Shown here: piece by piece, positions 15,894 to 23,823 of the stretch
How the letters are laid out: each line of letters starts with the position of its first letter
Numbering within the stretch: position 1 is the first letter of the stretch
Translations under genes and position numbers: made by a program
Origin: Candidatus Methylophosphatis haderslevensis
GTDB taxonomy: Bacteria > Pseudomonadota > Gammaproteobacteria > Burkholderiales > Rhodocyclaceae
Length of the DNA stretch: 64,000 nucleotides
Reading direction: 5' to 3'
Assembly (NCBI GenBank): GCA_016711925.1
Contig: JADJSA010000007.1
Span: forward strand, 124,001-188,000
Notes under the pieces: generated by a model
The model's input: the letters and a program-made list of their open reading frames with translations, nothing else
What the model was told of the DNA's origin: nothing
The model's database searches: none

Positions 15894-16457
15894 ATGAAGA
15901 AAACGATTTCGATCCTGATCGCTGCGGCGATCGCCGGCGGCGCCGGTGCCGAACCGCTGTCGCCGACGCTCGCCTGCGTCGGCGGCTGTCCGCTGCTGGC
16001 GCAGGCGCCGCGCACCGACAACGGCACGCGGCCGATCGGCGCACCGCGCGCCGCGCTGCCCGAACCGGCGCTCAAGCTCGAGCCGGTGTTCCGCTCTTAT
16101 CTGTACGCCGTGTTTTTCGTCTATGGCTCGGCGCGGGTCGGGCCGCGCGGCCGCGAAACGGTTGCCCGGCTGGCCGCCGAGGCCCGCGACGCCGACGAAA
16201 TCCTGCTCACCGGGCGCACTGACCCGTCCGGCAATCCGGCCAAAAACGAGGCGCTGGCGCGCCGCCGGTCTGACGCGGTGCGTAGCGCGATGCTGGCCCA
16301 GGGCGCCCGCGAAGGCGTCTTGCGCAGCCGGATCGACACCGCGTCCAGCGGCGACATCGCGCCCGGCACCTGGAGCCGGATCATGCCGAAACTCGATAGC
16401 CTGCGGGCGCGCCGGGTGGATATCCACATTTCCCGCAAAGAACCGCCCAAGCCGTGA
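15894..16457 (+). CDS. Exported OmpA-like domain protein
   Basis: 187 aa from ATG 15894 with an AGGAGG site 5 bp upstream. Residues 1-19 form a signal peptide (KTISILIAAAIAGGAGAE). The C-terminal 110 residues look like an OmpA/MotB peptidoglycan-binding domain: DEILLTGRTDPSGNPAKNEA and LARRRSDAVRSAMLAQG correspond to the GHTDxxGxxxxNxxLSxxRAxxV signature. No transmembrane barrel is present. It probably sits in the periplasm bound to murein. It is divergent from ahpC and 70 bp upstream of the hybrid kinase. Confidence 0.8.
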   Translation: MKKTISILIAAAIAGGAGAEPLSPTLACVGGCPLLAQAPRTDNGTRPIGAPRAALPEPALKLEPVFRSYLYAVFFVYGSARVGPRGRETVARLAAEARDADEILLTGRTDPSGNPAKNEALARRRSDAVRSAMLAQGAREGVLRSRIDTASSGDIAPGTWSRIMPKLDSLRARRVDIHISRKEPPKP

Positions 16458-16527
16458 ACGCGGCCCGCGCGCCCGGCAGCGATGTGCGGGCGCTCAAGAC
16501 TGGCGATGCGGCGACGATAACAAACCG

Positions 16528-18417
16528 ATGACGACGAACTTGCCAGAACCGGCCAACGATACGGTTGCCGCTGCCGGCGCCCCGGCACGCGTGCCGCCGC
16601 CCGTCGACGGCGTGCAGGCCGATGGCGTGCAGGCAGATATCAGCCGGCAGTTGCTGCACGCCGCTGTGTCGATGGCGGGCGACAGCGTTACGTCGCTGAT
16701 CGTCGGCACTTCCTGCGTGGCGTGGATCGCCTTCGACAGCGGGCTGATCGCGGCATGCCTGGCGATCGTCGCGTTGGCCGCTGTCTGCGCCTTGTGGCGG
16801 TTGATGATGGCGCGGCGCTATCGCGCCGGCGTGGCGATTTCGCCGGCGGCGGTGCAGCGGGCGGAGCGCGAGTTCGAGTTCAGCGCGGCGGTAGGCGGCC
16901 TGCTCTGGGGCGTGGTGATCCTTGCGGTCTATCCGCGCGCCGATACGCACTGGGCGCTGCTGGTGCTGTTGATTGTCAGCGGCGCGATTGCGCTGGCGGC
17001 ATTCTTTTACGCGCTGATCGGCCGCGCCTTCCTGTGGTATGCACTGGTGCCGGTTGCCGCCACGGTGTTCGTGTCGATCTTCAATGAAAACGGAACAATC
17101 GCGATGGCTGCGGCGGCGATCGTCTATGCGGTGGCGATGGCACGCATGTCCGGCTACTACCGCCGCCACACCACCATGGCGATCCGCAGCAAACTCGAGG
17201 CCGAGGCGGCCAACCGGGCGCTGCTGCTGGCCAAGGAGCAGGCCGAGTCCGCCAACCTGGCGAAGTCGCAGTTTCTCGCCAACATGAGCCACGAGATTCG
17301 CACGCCGATGATCGGCGTGCTCGGCTCGCTCGATCTGCTCGGCGGCTCGCGGCTCGATCCGCGCCAGCGCGCGCTGGTCGACACCGCGGTGTCATCGGGC
17401 CAGTCTTTGCTGTCGGTGCTCAACGAGGTGCTCGACTTCTCGAAGATCGAAGCCGGCAAGCTGGAACTGGTCAGCGAACCGTTCGATCTGCGCGAAGTGG
17501 CGCAGTCAGCCATCTCGCTGTTCTCCGCCACCGCGCAGCGCAAGGGCCTGTCGCTCGACTTCGTCTGCGATGCGCGCCTGCCGCAGCGGGTGATCGGCGA
17601 TGCCGGCCGGCTGCGCCAGGTGCTGCTCAACCTGGTCGGCAACGCGGTCAAGTTCACCGACAAAGGCAGCGTGCAGTTGCGCGTGCAGTGCGTGGGCGCC
17701 GACGCGCTTGCGGTGCGGGTGCAGTTCGAAGTCGAGGACAGCGGCATCGGCATGGATGCGCAGACCCGCGACCGCCTGTTCGCGCCGTTCTACCAGGCCG
17801 ACCAGTCGGCGCAGCGCCGCCATGGCGGCACCGGCCTGGGCCTGGCGATCTGCCGCCGTCTGGCGGCCGCCATGGGTGGCGAGATCGAGGTCGCCAGCGA
17901 GCCCGGGCAGGGCGCCTGCTTCGCGTTCGAGGCGGTGTTCCGGGCGGCGCCCGACGATGCGGCAGATTCTGCCGTCGCCAGCCGCGCGGCGGCGCCGCTG
18001 CGATTGAGCGGCACCGTGCTGCTGGTCGAGGACGTGCCGGTGAACCGGATCATCGGCGTGGAAATGCTCAAGGCGCTGGGCGTCGACGTGCTCGAGGCGG
18101 AAGACGGCGACCGGGCGCTCGCGCTGCTCGCCGAAGGCCCGGTGTCGCTGGTGCTGATGGACTGCCAGATGCCGGTGATGGACGGCTTCACCGCCACCGA
18201 TCTGCTGCGCCAGCGCGAGGCGGCCAGCGGCGGGCGGCGCACGCCGGTGATCGCGCTCACCGCCAACGCGCTGGCCGGCGACGAAGCGCGCTGCCGCGCC
18301 GCCGGCATGGATGGCTACATCGCCAAGCCCTACACCCTGGCGCAACTGCGCACCGCCCTGACGCCGTGGCTCGCCGCCGCGCCGCTGCCCAGCGCGGCGC
18401 GCGAACGGGTCGCCTGA
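16528..18417 (+). CDS. Membrane-bound hybrid sensor histidine kinase with receiver domain
   Basis: 629 aa from ATG 16528; an upstream open frame has no coding character. Several membrane segments lie between about residues 45 and 210 (VTSLIVGTSCVAWIAFDSGL, LLWGVVILAVY, WALLVLLIVSGAIALAAFFY). The phospho-acceptor box FLANMSHEIRTPMIGVLG is near residue 254, N box NLVGNAVKFTD, then EDSGIGMD and GTGLGLAIC. A receiver domain starts near 498 (GTVLLVEDVPVNRIIG) with the phosphorylatable Asp in LVLMDCQMPVMDG (near 543) and the Lys switch in YIAKPY. No Hpt or output regulator is adjacent, so signal and target are unknown. Confidence 0.92.
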   Translation: MTTNLPEPANDTVAAAGAPARVPPPVDGVQADGVQADISRQLLHAAVSMAGDSVTSLIVGTSCVAWIAFDSGLIAACLAIVALAAVCALWRLMMARRYRAGVAISPAAVQRAEREFEFSAAVGGLLWGVVILAVYPRADTHWALLVLLIVSGAIALAAFFYALIGRAFLWYALVPVAATVFVSIFNENGTIAMAAAAIVYAVAMARMSGYYRRHTTMAIRSKLEAEAANRALLLAKEQAESANLAKSQFLANMSHEIRTPMIGVLGSLDLLGGSRLDPRQRALVDTAVSSGQSLLSVLNEVLDFSKIEAGKLELVSEPFDLREVAQSAISLFSATAQRKGLSLDFVCDARLPQRVIGDAGRLRQVLLNLVGNAVKFTDKGSVQLRVQCVGADALAVRVQFEVEDSGIGMDAQTRDRLFAPFYQADQSAQRRHGGTGLGLAICRRLAAAMGGEIEVASEPGQGACFAFEAVFRAAPDDAADSAVASRAAAPLRLSGTVLLVEDVPVNRIIGVEMLKALGVDVLEAEDGDRALALLAEGPVSLVLMDCQMPVMDGFTATDLLRQREAASGGRRTPVIALTANALAGDEARCRAAGMDGYIAKPYTLAQLRTALTPWLAAAPLPSAARERVA

Positions 18418-18445
18418 CCGGCGCCCCGCCGGCAACACCGACCTG

Positions 18446-18500
18446 CCTGCAAACCCGCATGGATTGGCGCTCTCCAGCCTACCTGCCGTGCCGGGCGCAT
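18446..18500. repeat. Dispersed palindromic repeat, copy 3 (partial), at the IS110 break point
   Basis: The stretch AAACCCGCATGGATTGGCG (18451-18469) and following bases match the left arm of the other copies. The IS110 transposase remnant ends within about 10 bp of its right side, so one of the two elements was inserted into or deleted up to the other. Confidence 0.65.
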
Positions 18501-18976
18501 GGATGCGGGCTGCCAGCATGTGGCCAAACTCGGCGAGCAGCCCGCGGATGCGGTTGATGGTGGCGGTGCGTTCCTTCACCAAACCCTTGCCGGACGCAGT
18601 GGACCATCAGTTGCGCCTGCTGGGCTTCGCTCTTGGTCGGGACGAAACGCATCTGCGGGCGTTGCACGGCTTCGCAGATGGCCTGCGCATCGGCCGCGTC
18701 GTTCTTGCCGCGCTTGCCGCTCAGCCGATACGGGGTGACGAACTTCGGGGCGATCAGCCGCACGCTGTGGCCGTGCTGCATGAACAGCCGCGCCCAGTGG
18801 TGCGCACCCGTACATGCTTCCATGCCGATCAGGCACGGCGGCAGCGTGGCGATCAGTTCAACCAGCTTGTCGCGTGCGACCGACGGACGCACCAGCGCAG
18901 CGCGACCGGCTTGGTCGACGCCGTGGACGGCAAAAACGTGCTTGGCGAGATCGATGCCAACGGCAATAATAGTCAT
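18490..18976 (-). pseudogene. IS110-family transposase, 3'-truncated and frameshifted
   Basis: It starts at 18976 with MTIIAVGIDLAKHVFAVHGV, the DEDD-type N-terminus of IS110 transposases, and continues through LIGMEACTGAHHWAR and YRLSGKRGKNDAADAQAICE. After VHCVRQGF the frame shifts: the homologous continuation VKERTATINRIRGLLAEFGH is in another frame (18499-18580). The gene then stops at a palindromic repeat, so the C-terminal half, with its catalytic Ser region, is missing. The element is dead. A related fragment lies at 47910-48128 in the same orientation. Confidence 0.85.
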
Positions 18977-19091
18977 GGTCTTCCCCTTTCCGAGTAAGTT
19001 GATGAGACTTCGCACTTCCCATCTTGGCACCACCATGCCGCGTGCCCAACTGCACCGACCTCGGGACGGGGAAGTCCCTTTCATTCGTTAG
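18876..19091 (-). mobile_element. IS110 element end, copy 1 (shared segment)
   Basis: These 216 bp, covering the first 33 transposase codons and about 115 bp of the non-coding IS end, are nearly identical to 47910-48128. The match breaks on one side at 19091, which should be the IS boundary, right where the reading frame of the flanking hypothetical gene begins. Confidence 0.75.
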
Positions 19092-19101
19092 CCGTGATCT
19101 T

Positions 19102-19593
19102 GTGACGCCGCGATCGCCCCGCCCAGTGCAGATTCCGCTTTCTCTCCTGTTGGGATCATGCTGGGAGCTTGAGGAACGTTCGGTCGACAGTACGACGTTT
19201 CTGCAAGCGCTTCCCTCAGCGTTCCCCGAGGCGACCGCTGCTTTCTTCGAGGGTTCATCAATCGCCCCGGATATCGTGCAGATTTTTGAGGAACACGCCG
19301 ATTCTGGTCCATACCTGCCACAGCCGCAGACGCTGTGGTCGACTGGTAGCATTTTGCGATTCCGGTGTCTCTTCACGCATTCCCTGTCGGAGGCTCTAGC
19401 CACCGCCTCACTACACCACGCCGAGCCTGAGCTTTTTGACCATCTCTTTCTTTATGCGGGACGCGTGCCGTTGCTTGAATGGCCAGACGCCTTCGCGAAC
19501 TGCATGTGGATCGCTTCTTCCATTCCCGAGGCGCGTGTTAGCGCTTTCGCCGCAAATATAAATCTGACCTACAAGTATGCAAATCACGGCTAA
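19102..19593 (+). CDS. Hypothetical protein, probably 5'-damaged by IS110
   Basis: The frame extends from inside the IS110 end (ATG 19024) to TAA 19593 with no internal ATG before residue 150 or so. GTG 19102 is the most plausible surviving start, giving 163 aa. Sequence such as FFEGSSIAPDIVQIFEEHAD, LHHAEPELFDHLFLYAG and PLLEWPDAFANCMWIASSIP looks like a genuine compact soluble protein, but I cannot name its family. The base composition is lower in GC than the flanking core genes. Its original start was probably lost when the IS inserted. Confidence 0.5.
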   Translation: MTPRSPRPVQIPLSLLLGSCWELEERSVDSTTFLQALPSAFPEATAAFFEGSSIAPDIVQIFEEHADSGPYLPQPQTLWSTGSILRFRCLFTHSLSEALATASLHHAEPELFDHLFLYAGRVPLLEWPDAFANCMWIASSIPEARVSAFAANINLTYKYANHG

Positions 19594-19699
19594 CCACCGC
19601 ATCGAGACGGACCGTCGCCAGCGTCGCTTCGCGATCCTGGCTCCGTCCGCTCATGCGGGACGTTACGCGTCTTAGATGTCCAACTCCGATCAAACAACG

Positions 19700-19855
19700 A
19701 TGCTTCGCTACATTGAACTGAAATCCGGCTTCGGGGACAGTGGGCCTGCATGGATTGGGCGCGTCACTCTGTCGCGATCAAAAACAACCGTCTACTTCAA
19801 CGGCCGCGCGCTGAAGCGCACGAAAGGGGGCGGAGTATCGGGCAACAAGTGGATT
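19700..19855 (+). pseudogene. Small conserved hypothetical gene, 3'-truncated by the RAYT element
   Basis: ATG 19700 (or 19676) begins MLRYIELKSGFGDSGPAWIG, then RVTLSRSKTTVYFNGRALKR and GGGVSGN. I recall proteins with this N-terminus of about 90-100 aa whose sequence continues after GGVSGN. Here the continuation is replaced at 19856 by the inverted repeat bounding the RAYT gene, and the frame ends after 13 unrelated codons at 19891. Function unknown. Confidence 0.55.
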
Positions 19856-20648
19856 AAAGGGGCCAGGCTCGATTTAATTGGCGCCACCTGATATCCTCAC
19901 CCCATGCCCCGTCGCCCCCGCATCCATCTCCCCGGTCTTCCCCTGCACGTCGTTCAGCGGGGACATAACCGCGACGCCTGCTTCTTCGCCGAGGAAGACT
20001 ACCTCGCCTACCGCGAATGGCTGGGCGAGGCGTGCGCTGCGACGGGTTGCCAGTTGCATGCCTATGTCCAGATGACCAACCACGTGCACCTCTTGCTGAC
20101 GCCGCCTGAATCCAGAGCCGTTTCCGGGCTGATGATCTCGCTGGGCCGGCGCTACGTGCAGTACATCAACAAGACCTACCGTCGTACCGGCACCTTGTGG
20201 GACAGCCGTTACAAGTCATCCCTGGTGCAGGCCGATGCCTACCTGCTCCTGTGTCAGCGCTATATCGAACTCAATCCGGTGCGCGCCGCGATGGTCGATG
20301 ATCCCGCGCATTACCGCTGGAGCAGTTATCGAAAGAATGGCCTGGGCCAGCGAGACCCCTTGCTGACACCGCATGCGGTGTATTCCGGGCTGGGCAAGAG
20401 CGAGGCCGACCGGCTGGCGAACTATCGAGCCTTGTTCCGCGCGGAACTGGATGGCGAGGCGATCAGCGATATCCGCCTGGCCCTGAATCAGGGGCAGCCG
20501 CTCGGGGATGCGCGGTTTATCGACCGCATCGAGCGTGCCGCCGGACAGCGGCGCGAAATCCGCCCGCGTGGCCGGCCGCCAAAGGCGGCGCCGGGAGATG
20601 CCGGGCCACAGGACCGGTTGCCACTTGAAATTTGAGCCTGGCCCCTTT
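19856..20648 (+). mobile_element. RAYT transposase element bounded by 15-bp inverted repeats
   Basis: AAAGGGGCCAGGCTC at 19856-19870 is repeated exactly in inverted orientation at 20634-20648 (GAGCCTGGCCCCTTT). The RAYT coding sequence fills the space between them. The upstream border interrupts a small hypothetical gene, so the segment behaves as a discrete insertion of about 793 bp. Confidence 0.75.
19904..20635 (+). CDS. REP-associated tyrosine transposase (RAYT, Y1/HUH superfamily)
   Basis: 243 aa. PRIHLPGLPLHVVQRGHNRD opens the Y1 transposase fold. The HUH metal motif is HVH in QMTNHVHLLLTPPE (residues 60-62), and the catalytic Tyr is expected in CQRYIELNPVRA (near 120). The tail ERAAGQRREIRPRGRPPK is basic, typical of the RAYT group. 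RAYTs cut and join single-stranded REP hairpins and are usually single-copy host-retained genes. Two dispersed palindrome families in this window are candidate substrates. All key residues appear present, so it is likely active. Confidence 0.9.
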   Translation: MPRRPRIHLPGLPLHVVQRGHNRDACFFAEEDYLAYREWLGEACAATGCQLHAYVQMTNHVHLLLTPPESRAVSGLMISLGRRYVQYINKTYRRTGTLWDSRYKSSLVQADAYLLLCQRYIELNPVRAAMVDDPAHYRWSSYRKNGLGQRDPLLTPHAVYSGLGKSEADRLANYRALFRAELDGEAISDIRLALNQGQPLGDARFIDRIERAAGQRREIRPRGRPPKAAPGDAGPQDRLPLEI

Positions 20649-20711
20649 TCTTTTGCTTTTCTTTTGCGCATTCCTTAGACCGCACAAACACCTTCAGCTC
20701 GACCGAAGCGA

Positions 20712-20740
20712 TTGACACTAGTAACGCCAAGCGTTACTAT
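20712..20740 (+). promoter_or_regulatory. higBA promoter with embedded operator palindrome
   Basis: TTGACA (20712-20717) and TACTAT (20735-20740) are spaced by 17 bp. Between and over them lies the perfect inverted repeat AGTAACGC/GCGTTACT (20720-20727 and 20731-20738, 3-bp centre), a likely HigA binding site overlapping the -10 box. Only six bases separate the -10 box from the higB ATG, so transcription should start at or next to the start codon. Confidence 0.8.
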
Positions 20741-20746
20741 GCCATC

Positions 20747-21028
20747 ATGTCGATCAAGAGCTTCAAGTGCAAAGACACCAAAGCGTTGTTTGATGGCAAG
20801 CGCGTGAAGCGTTGGGTGAACGTCGAACGATCTGCACTTCGTAAGCTCGCCCAGCTTGATTGGTCAGAGGTTCTTGAAGACTTGAAGGTACCGCCCGGGA
20901 ACAGCCTTGAGGCACTGAAGGCCGATCGTAAGGGTCAACACAGCATACGAATCAATGACCAATGGCGCGTTTGTTTTGTTTGGACCCAGGAAGGTCCGAG
21001 TGACGTAGAAATCGTCGACTACCACTGA
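20747..21028 (+). CDS. higB: HigB-type toxin (RelE superfamily mRNA interferase)
   Basis: 93 aa. It matches the RelE/HigB plasmid-maintenance killer family: MSIKSFKCKDTKALFDG, ALRKLAQLDWSEVLEDLKVP, then the conserved HSIRINDQWRVCFVWTQEG and C-terminal VEIVDYH. Members cleave mRNA on the ribosome. The toxin gene precedes the antitoxin, as in other HigBA loci. No Shine-Dalgarno site precedes the ATG and the promoter -10 box ends at 20740, so a leaderless transcript is likely. Confidence 0.92.
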   Translation: MSIKSFKCKDTKALFDGKRVKRWVNVERSALRKLAQLDWSEVLEDLKVPPGNSLEALKADRKGQHSIRINDQWRVCFVWTQEGPSDVEIVDYH

Positions 21029-21039
21029 ACGAGGAAGCT

Positions 21040-21339
21040 ATGCGTACCGTCGCGCCGGTGTCACCCGGTGAAATGCTTGAAGAGGAGTTTCTCAAACCTC
21101 TCGGGCTCACAAAGTATCGCCTTGCCAAGGATATTGGCGTTCCGCCGCAGCGTATTGGAGACATTGTTGCTGGCAAGCGTGCGATCACGGCCGATACCGA
21201 CTTGCGCCTTTGCCGCTACTTCGGTCTCAGTGATGGTTGGTGGCTTCGTGGGCAGGTGAGCTACGACACGGCCATCGTCAAAGAATCTATGCGAGGCGAA
21301 CTCGCCCGAATTCAGCGCTGCTCGCTCCTTCCTGCGTAG
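21040..21339 (+). CDS. higA: HigA antitoxin (XRE-type DNA-binding protein)
   Basis: 99 aa, 11 bp downstream of higB, with GAGGAAGC before the ATG. The helix-turn-helix lies at about residues 22-65: SPGEMLEEEFLKPLGLTKYR, LAKDIGVPPQRIGDIVAGKR and DTDLRLCRYFGLSDGWWLRG are the classic HigA/VapI blocks. It neutralises HigB and, with it, should repress the operon through the palindrome at 20720-20738. Confidence 0.93.
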   Translation: MRTVAPVSPGEMLEEEFLKPLGLTKYRLAKDIGVPPQRIGDIVAGKRAITADTDLRLCRYFGLSDGWWLRGQVSYDTAIVKESMRGELARIQRCSLLPA

Positions 21340-21476
21340 AGGCGCAGCGAGTGCGGTCTAACGAATGAGGGAAAAGGGGTCGTGGTCGAGACTTCTGGAT
21401 CAGTGCGGCTCGAACCGAACTTGTATCGCGGCGCTATCAGCCTGTCACGCCGCCACTTGTCACTGCGGACCACGCC

Positions 21477-21581
21477 GCAGACCGCATGAATAGGCGATCT
21501 TCAGGCGCATCGAGCCACGAGCGCCATTGCACGCTGCCGGCAGGGTAGGCATGCCGCAAACCTCCGGCGGGCGCGGCTCGC
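21477..21581. repeat. Dispersed palindromic repeat, copy 4
   Basis: The left arm ACCGCATGAATAGGCGATCT (21481-21500) continues TCAGGCGCATC. A degenerate right arm follows (GAGCGCCATTGCACGCTGCC near 21520). Confidence 0.7.
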
Positions 21582-21837
21582 AGGCCACTTGTCGAATCGA
21601 CGGCAACAGCGTGTCGACAGCGGTACCCGCATCAGCGACGGCGACGCCGCACAGCCGGGCGGCTTCATGCCGGCGGTGCGTGCGTTGACCTTGTCCGCGA
21701 CGCTTCTGCGCTGACTATGCCAATGCCTGCTTCGTCCTGACGCTCGCGACTGGCGTGATCGCTCGCGATCGCGGCAGCGCGGCGGGCTCGCCCCCGGCGC
21801 GGTAGTCGCGGGTTCGCCTCTGCCGCAATCGGCCTCA

Positions 21838-21956
21838 TCATGGAGCCGCATCTGCCAACGCTCTGCAGCCTGCCTGCCCTGGCAGCCCGCGTTCATGCGG
21901 GTGACGGGACAGGCTGGCTGCAAAGCGCCATTCCATGCGCTTTGCGGCAGGGCGGC
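21838..21956. repeat. Dispersed palindromic repeat, copy 5
   Basis: A degenerate left arm GGAGCCGCATCTGCC (21842-21856) is paired with a clear right arm CAAAGCGCCATTCCATGCGC (21921-21940). Confidence 0.68.
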
Positions 21957-22056
21957 CGCAGGAGGAATCGCGTCGATGCCCGGCGCGACCGGGCGCGGGC
22001 TTTGGAGTGTGGTTCAATCGCGGCAGGGGCTTCCCGCCATCCGCCACCCCGACTCG

Positions 22057-23823
22057 ATGATCGAACGACTCTCGCCCCTTGCCGCGCTCGGCCCCTTTTT
22101 GCGGCCTTACCGGCTGCGCATCCTCGCCGCGCTGGTCGCGCTGGTGGTGGCGGCCGGCGCCATGCTGACGCTGCCGATCGCCTTCCGCAACCTGATCGAC
22201 CTGGGTTTCTCGGCGGCCAGCCGCGGCCATATCGACGCCTACTTCCTTGCGCTGTTCGGCGTCGCGCTGGTGCTGGCGGTTGCCGTCGCGGCGCGCTTCT
22301 ATTGCGTGAGCTGGCTCGGCGAACGGGTGACCACCGACCTGCGCGCGGCGGTGTACGACAACGTCATCCGCATGTCGCCGGAATTCTTCGAGGTCACCCG
22401 CACCGGCGAGGTGCTGTCGCGGCTGTCGAGCGACACGACGCTGGTCGAAACCGTGGTCGGCACCTCGTTTTCGATGGGCCTGCGCAACCTGTTCCTGCTG
22501 GTTGGCGGGCTGATCATGCTCGCCGTCACCAGCCTTCAGCTCACCGCCTACATCTGCGGCCTGCTGGTGGCGGTGGTGGTGCCGCTGGTGGTGTTCGGCC
22601 GGCGCGTGCGCAAGCTCTCGCGCGCCAGCCAGGACAGCATCGCCGATACCTCGGCGCTGGCCGGCGAGATGCTCGGCGGCGTTGCCACCGTGCAGGCGTA
22701 CACGCACGAGGGCATCGAGTCGGCGCGCTATCGCGGCGCGGTCGAGACGGCCTTCGCCGCCTCGCTCAAGCGCATCCGTGCCCGCAGCGTGCTCACCGTC
22801 GCGGTGATCTCGCTGGTGTTCGGCGCGGTGGTGCTGGTGCTCTGGCTGGGCGCGCAGGAGGTGCTGGGCGGGCGCATGAGCGGCGGCGCGCTCGGCGCTT
22901 TCGTGCTCTACGCGGTGATGTCGGCCGGGGCGCTGGGCGCGCTGGCCGAAGTGTGGGGCGACCTCGCGCGCGCCGCCGGGGCGATGGAGCGGCTGCTCGA
23001 ACTCTACCGCGCGCAGCCGATCATCGCGTCGGCGCCCGATGCGCAGCCGATGGCTCTCGCGCACGGCCATGTGCGCTTCGAGCACGTCGGTTTCCACTAC
23101 CCGTCGCGGCCCGCAACGCCGGCGCTGGCGGGCGTGGGTTTCGAGGTGCGGCCGGGCGAGACGGTGGCGCTGGTCGGCCCCTCGGGCGCCGGCAAGACCA
23201 CGGTGTTCCAGTTGCTGCTGCGCTTCTACGACCCGCAGTCGGGGGCGATCCTGCTCGATGGCCGCGACATCCGCAGCCTGCGCCTCGAAGACCTGCGCCG
23301 GCACATCGGCATCGTCGCGCAGGACCCGGTGATCTTCTCGGCCGATGCGCGCGACAACATCCGCTACGGCAATCCGCAGGCTAGCGAAGCACAGGTTGTC
23401 GAGGCGGCACGCGAGGCCCATGCCGACGAGTTCATCCGCGCGCTGCCGCAGGGTTACGAGACCTTTCTCGGCGAGCGCGGCGTGCGGCTCTCCGGCGGGC
23501 AGCGCCAGCGCATCGCGATTGCCCGCGCGCTGCTGAAGAATCCGCCCTTGCTGCTGCTCGACGAGGCCACCAGCGCGCTCGATTCGGAATCGGAACTCAA
23601 GGTGCAGGCGGCGATCGACAACGCGGCGAAGAACCGCACCGTGCTGGTGATCGCCCATCGGCTGTCCACGGTGCGCAAGGCCGACCGCATCATCGTGCTC
23701 GATGGCGGTTGCATCGAGGCGATCGGCAATCACGAGGCTTTGCTCAAAGCCAGCCCGCTCTACGCCCGGCTTTCGGCGCTGCAGTTCGGCACCGCGCAAG
23801 CGGCCGCGGCGCTCGATCAGTAG
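22057..23823 (+). CDS. ABC transporter, fused permease and ATPase (exporter type)
   Basis: 588 aa from ATG 22057. Six membrane segments occupy about residues 15-290 (ILAALVALVVAAGAMLTLPI and YFLALFGVALVLAVAVAARF among them). The nucleotide-binding domain carries Walker A LVGPSGAGKTTVF, Q-loop GIVAQDPVIFS, signature RLSGGQRQRIAIARALL, Walker B LLLLDEATSALDSE and H-loop VIAHRLSTV. This is the MsbA/LmrA-like half-transporter layout and works as a dimer in the inner membrane. The substrate cannot be told. It is convergent with the TraB-family pseudogene, overlapping by 7 bp. Confidence 0.93.
   Translation: MIERLSPLAALGPFLRPYRLRILAALVALVVAAGAMLTLPIAFRNLIDLGFSAASRGHIDAYFLALFGVALVLAVAVAARFYCVSWLGERVTTDLRAAVYDNVIRMSPEFFEVTRTGEVLSRLSSDTTLVETVVGTSFSMGLRNLFLLVGGLIMLAVTSLQLTAYICGLLVAVVVPLVVFGRRVRKLSRASQDSIADTSALAGEMLGGVATVQAYTHEGIESARYRGAVETAFAASLKRIRARSVLTVAVISLVFGAVVLVLWLGAQEVLGGRMSGGALGAFVLYAVMSAGALGALAEVWGDLARAAGAMERLLELYRAQPIIASAPDAQPMALAHGHVRFEHVGFHYPSRPATPALAGVGFEVRPGETVALVGPSGAGKTTVFQLLLRFYDPQSGAILLDGRDIRSLRLEDLRRHIGIVAQDPVIFSADARDNIRYGNPQASEAQVVEAAREAHADEFIRALPQGYETFLGERGVRLSGGQRQRIAIARALLKNPPLLLLDEATSALDSESELKVQAAIDNAAKNRTVLVIAHRLSTVRKADRIIVLDGGCIEAIGNHEALLKASPLYARLSALQFGTAQAAAALDQ

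Larger units (their letters stand above)
21340..22056. other. 717-bp gene-free region with two palindromic repeats
   Basis: No convincing gene is present: the open frames on either strand have no recognisable protein character. Two copies of the dispersed palindromic repeat lie at about 21477-21581 and 21838-21956. The remainder looks like decayed sequence. Confidence 0.6.
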
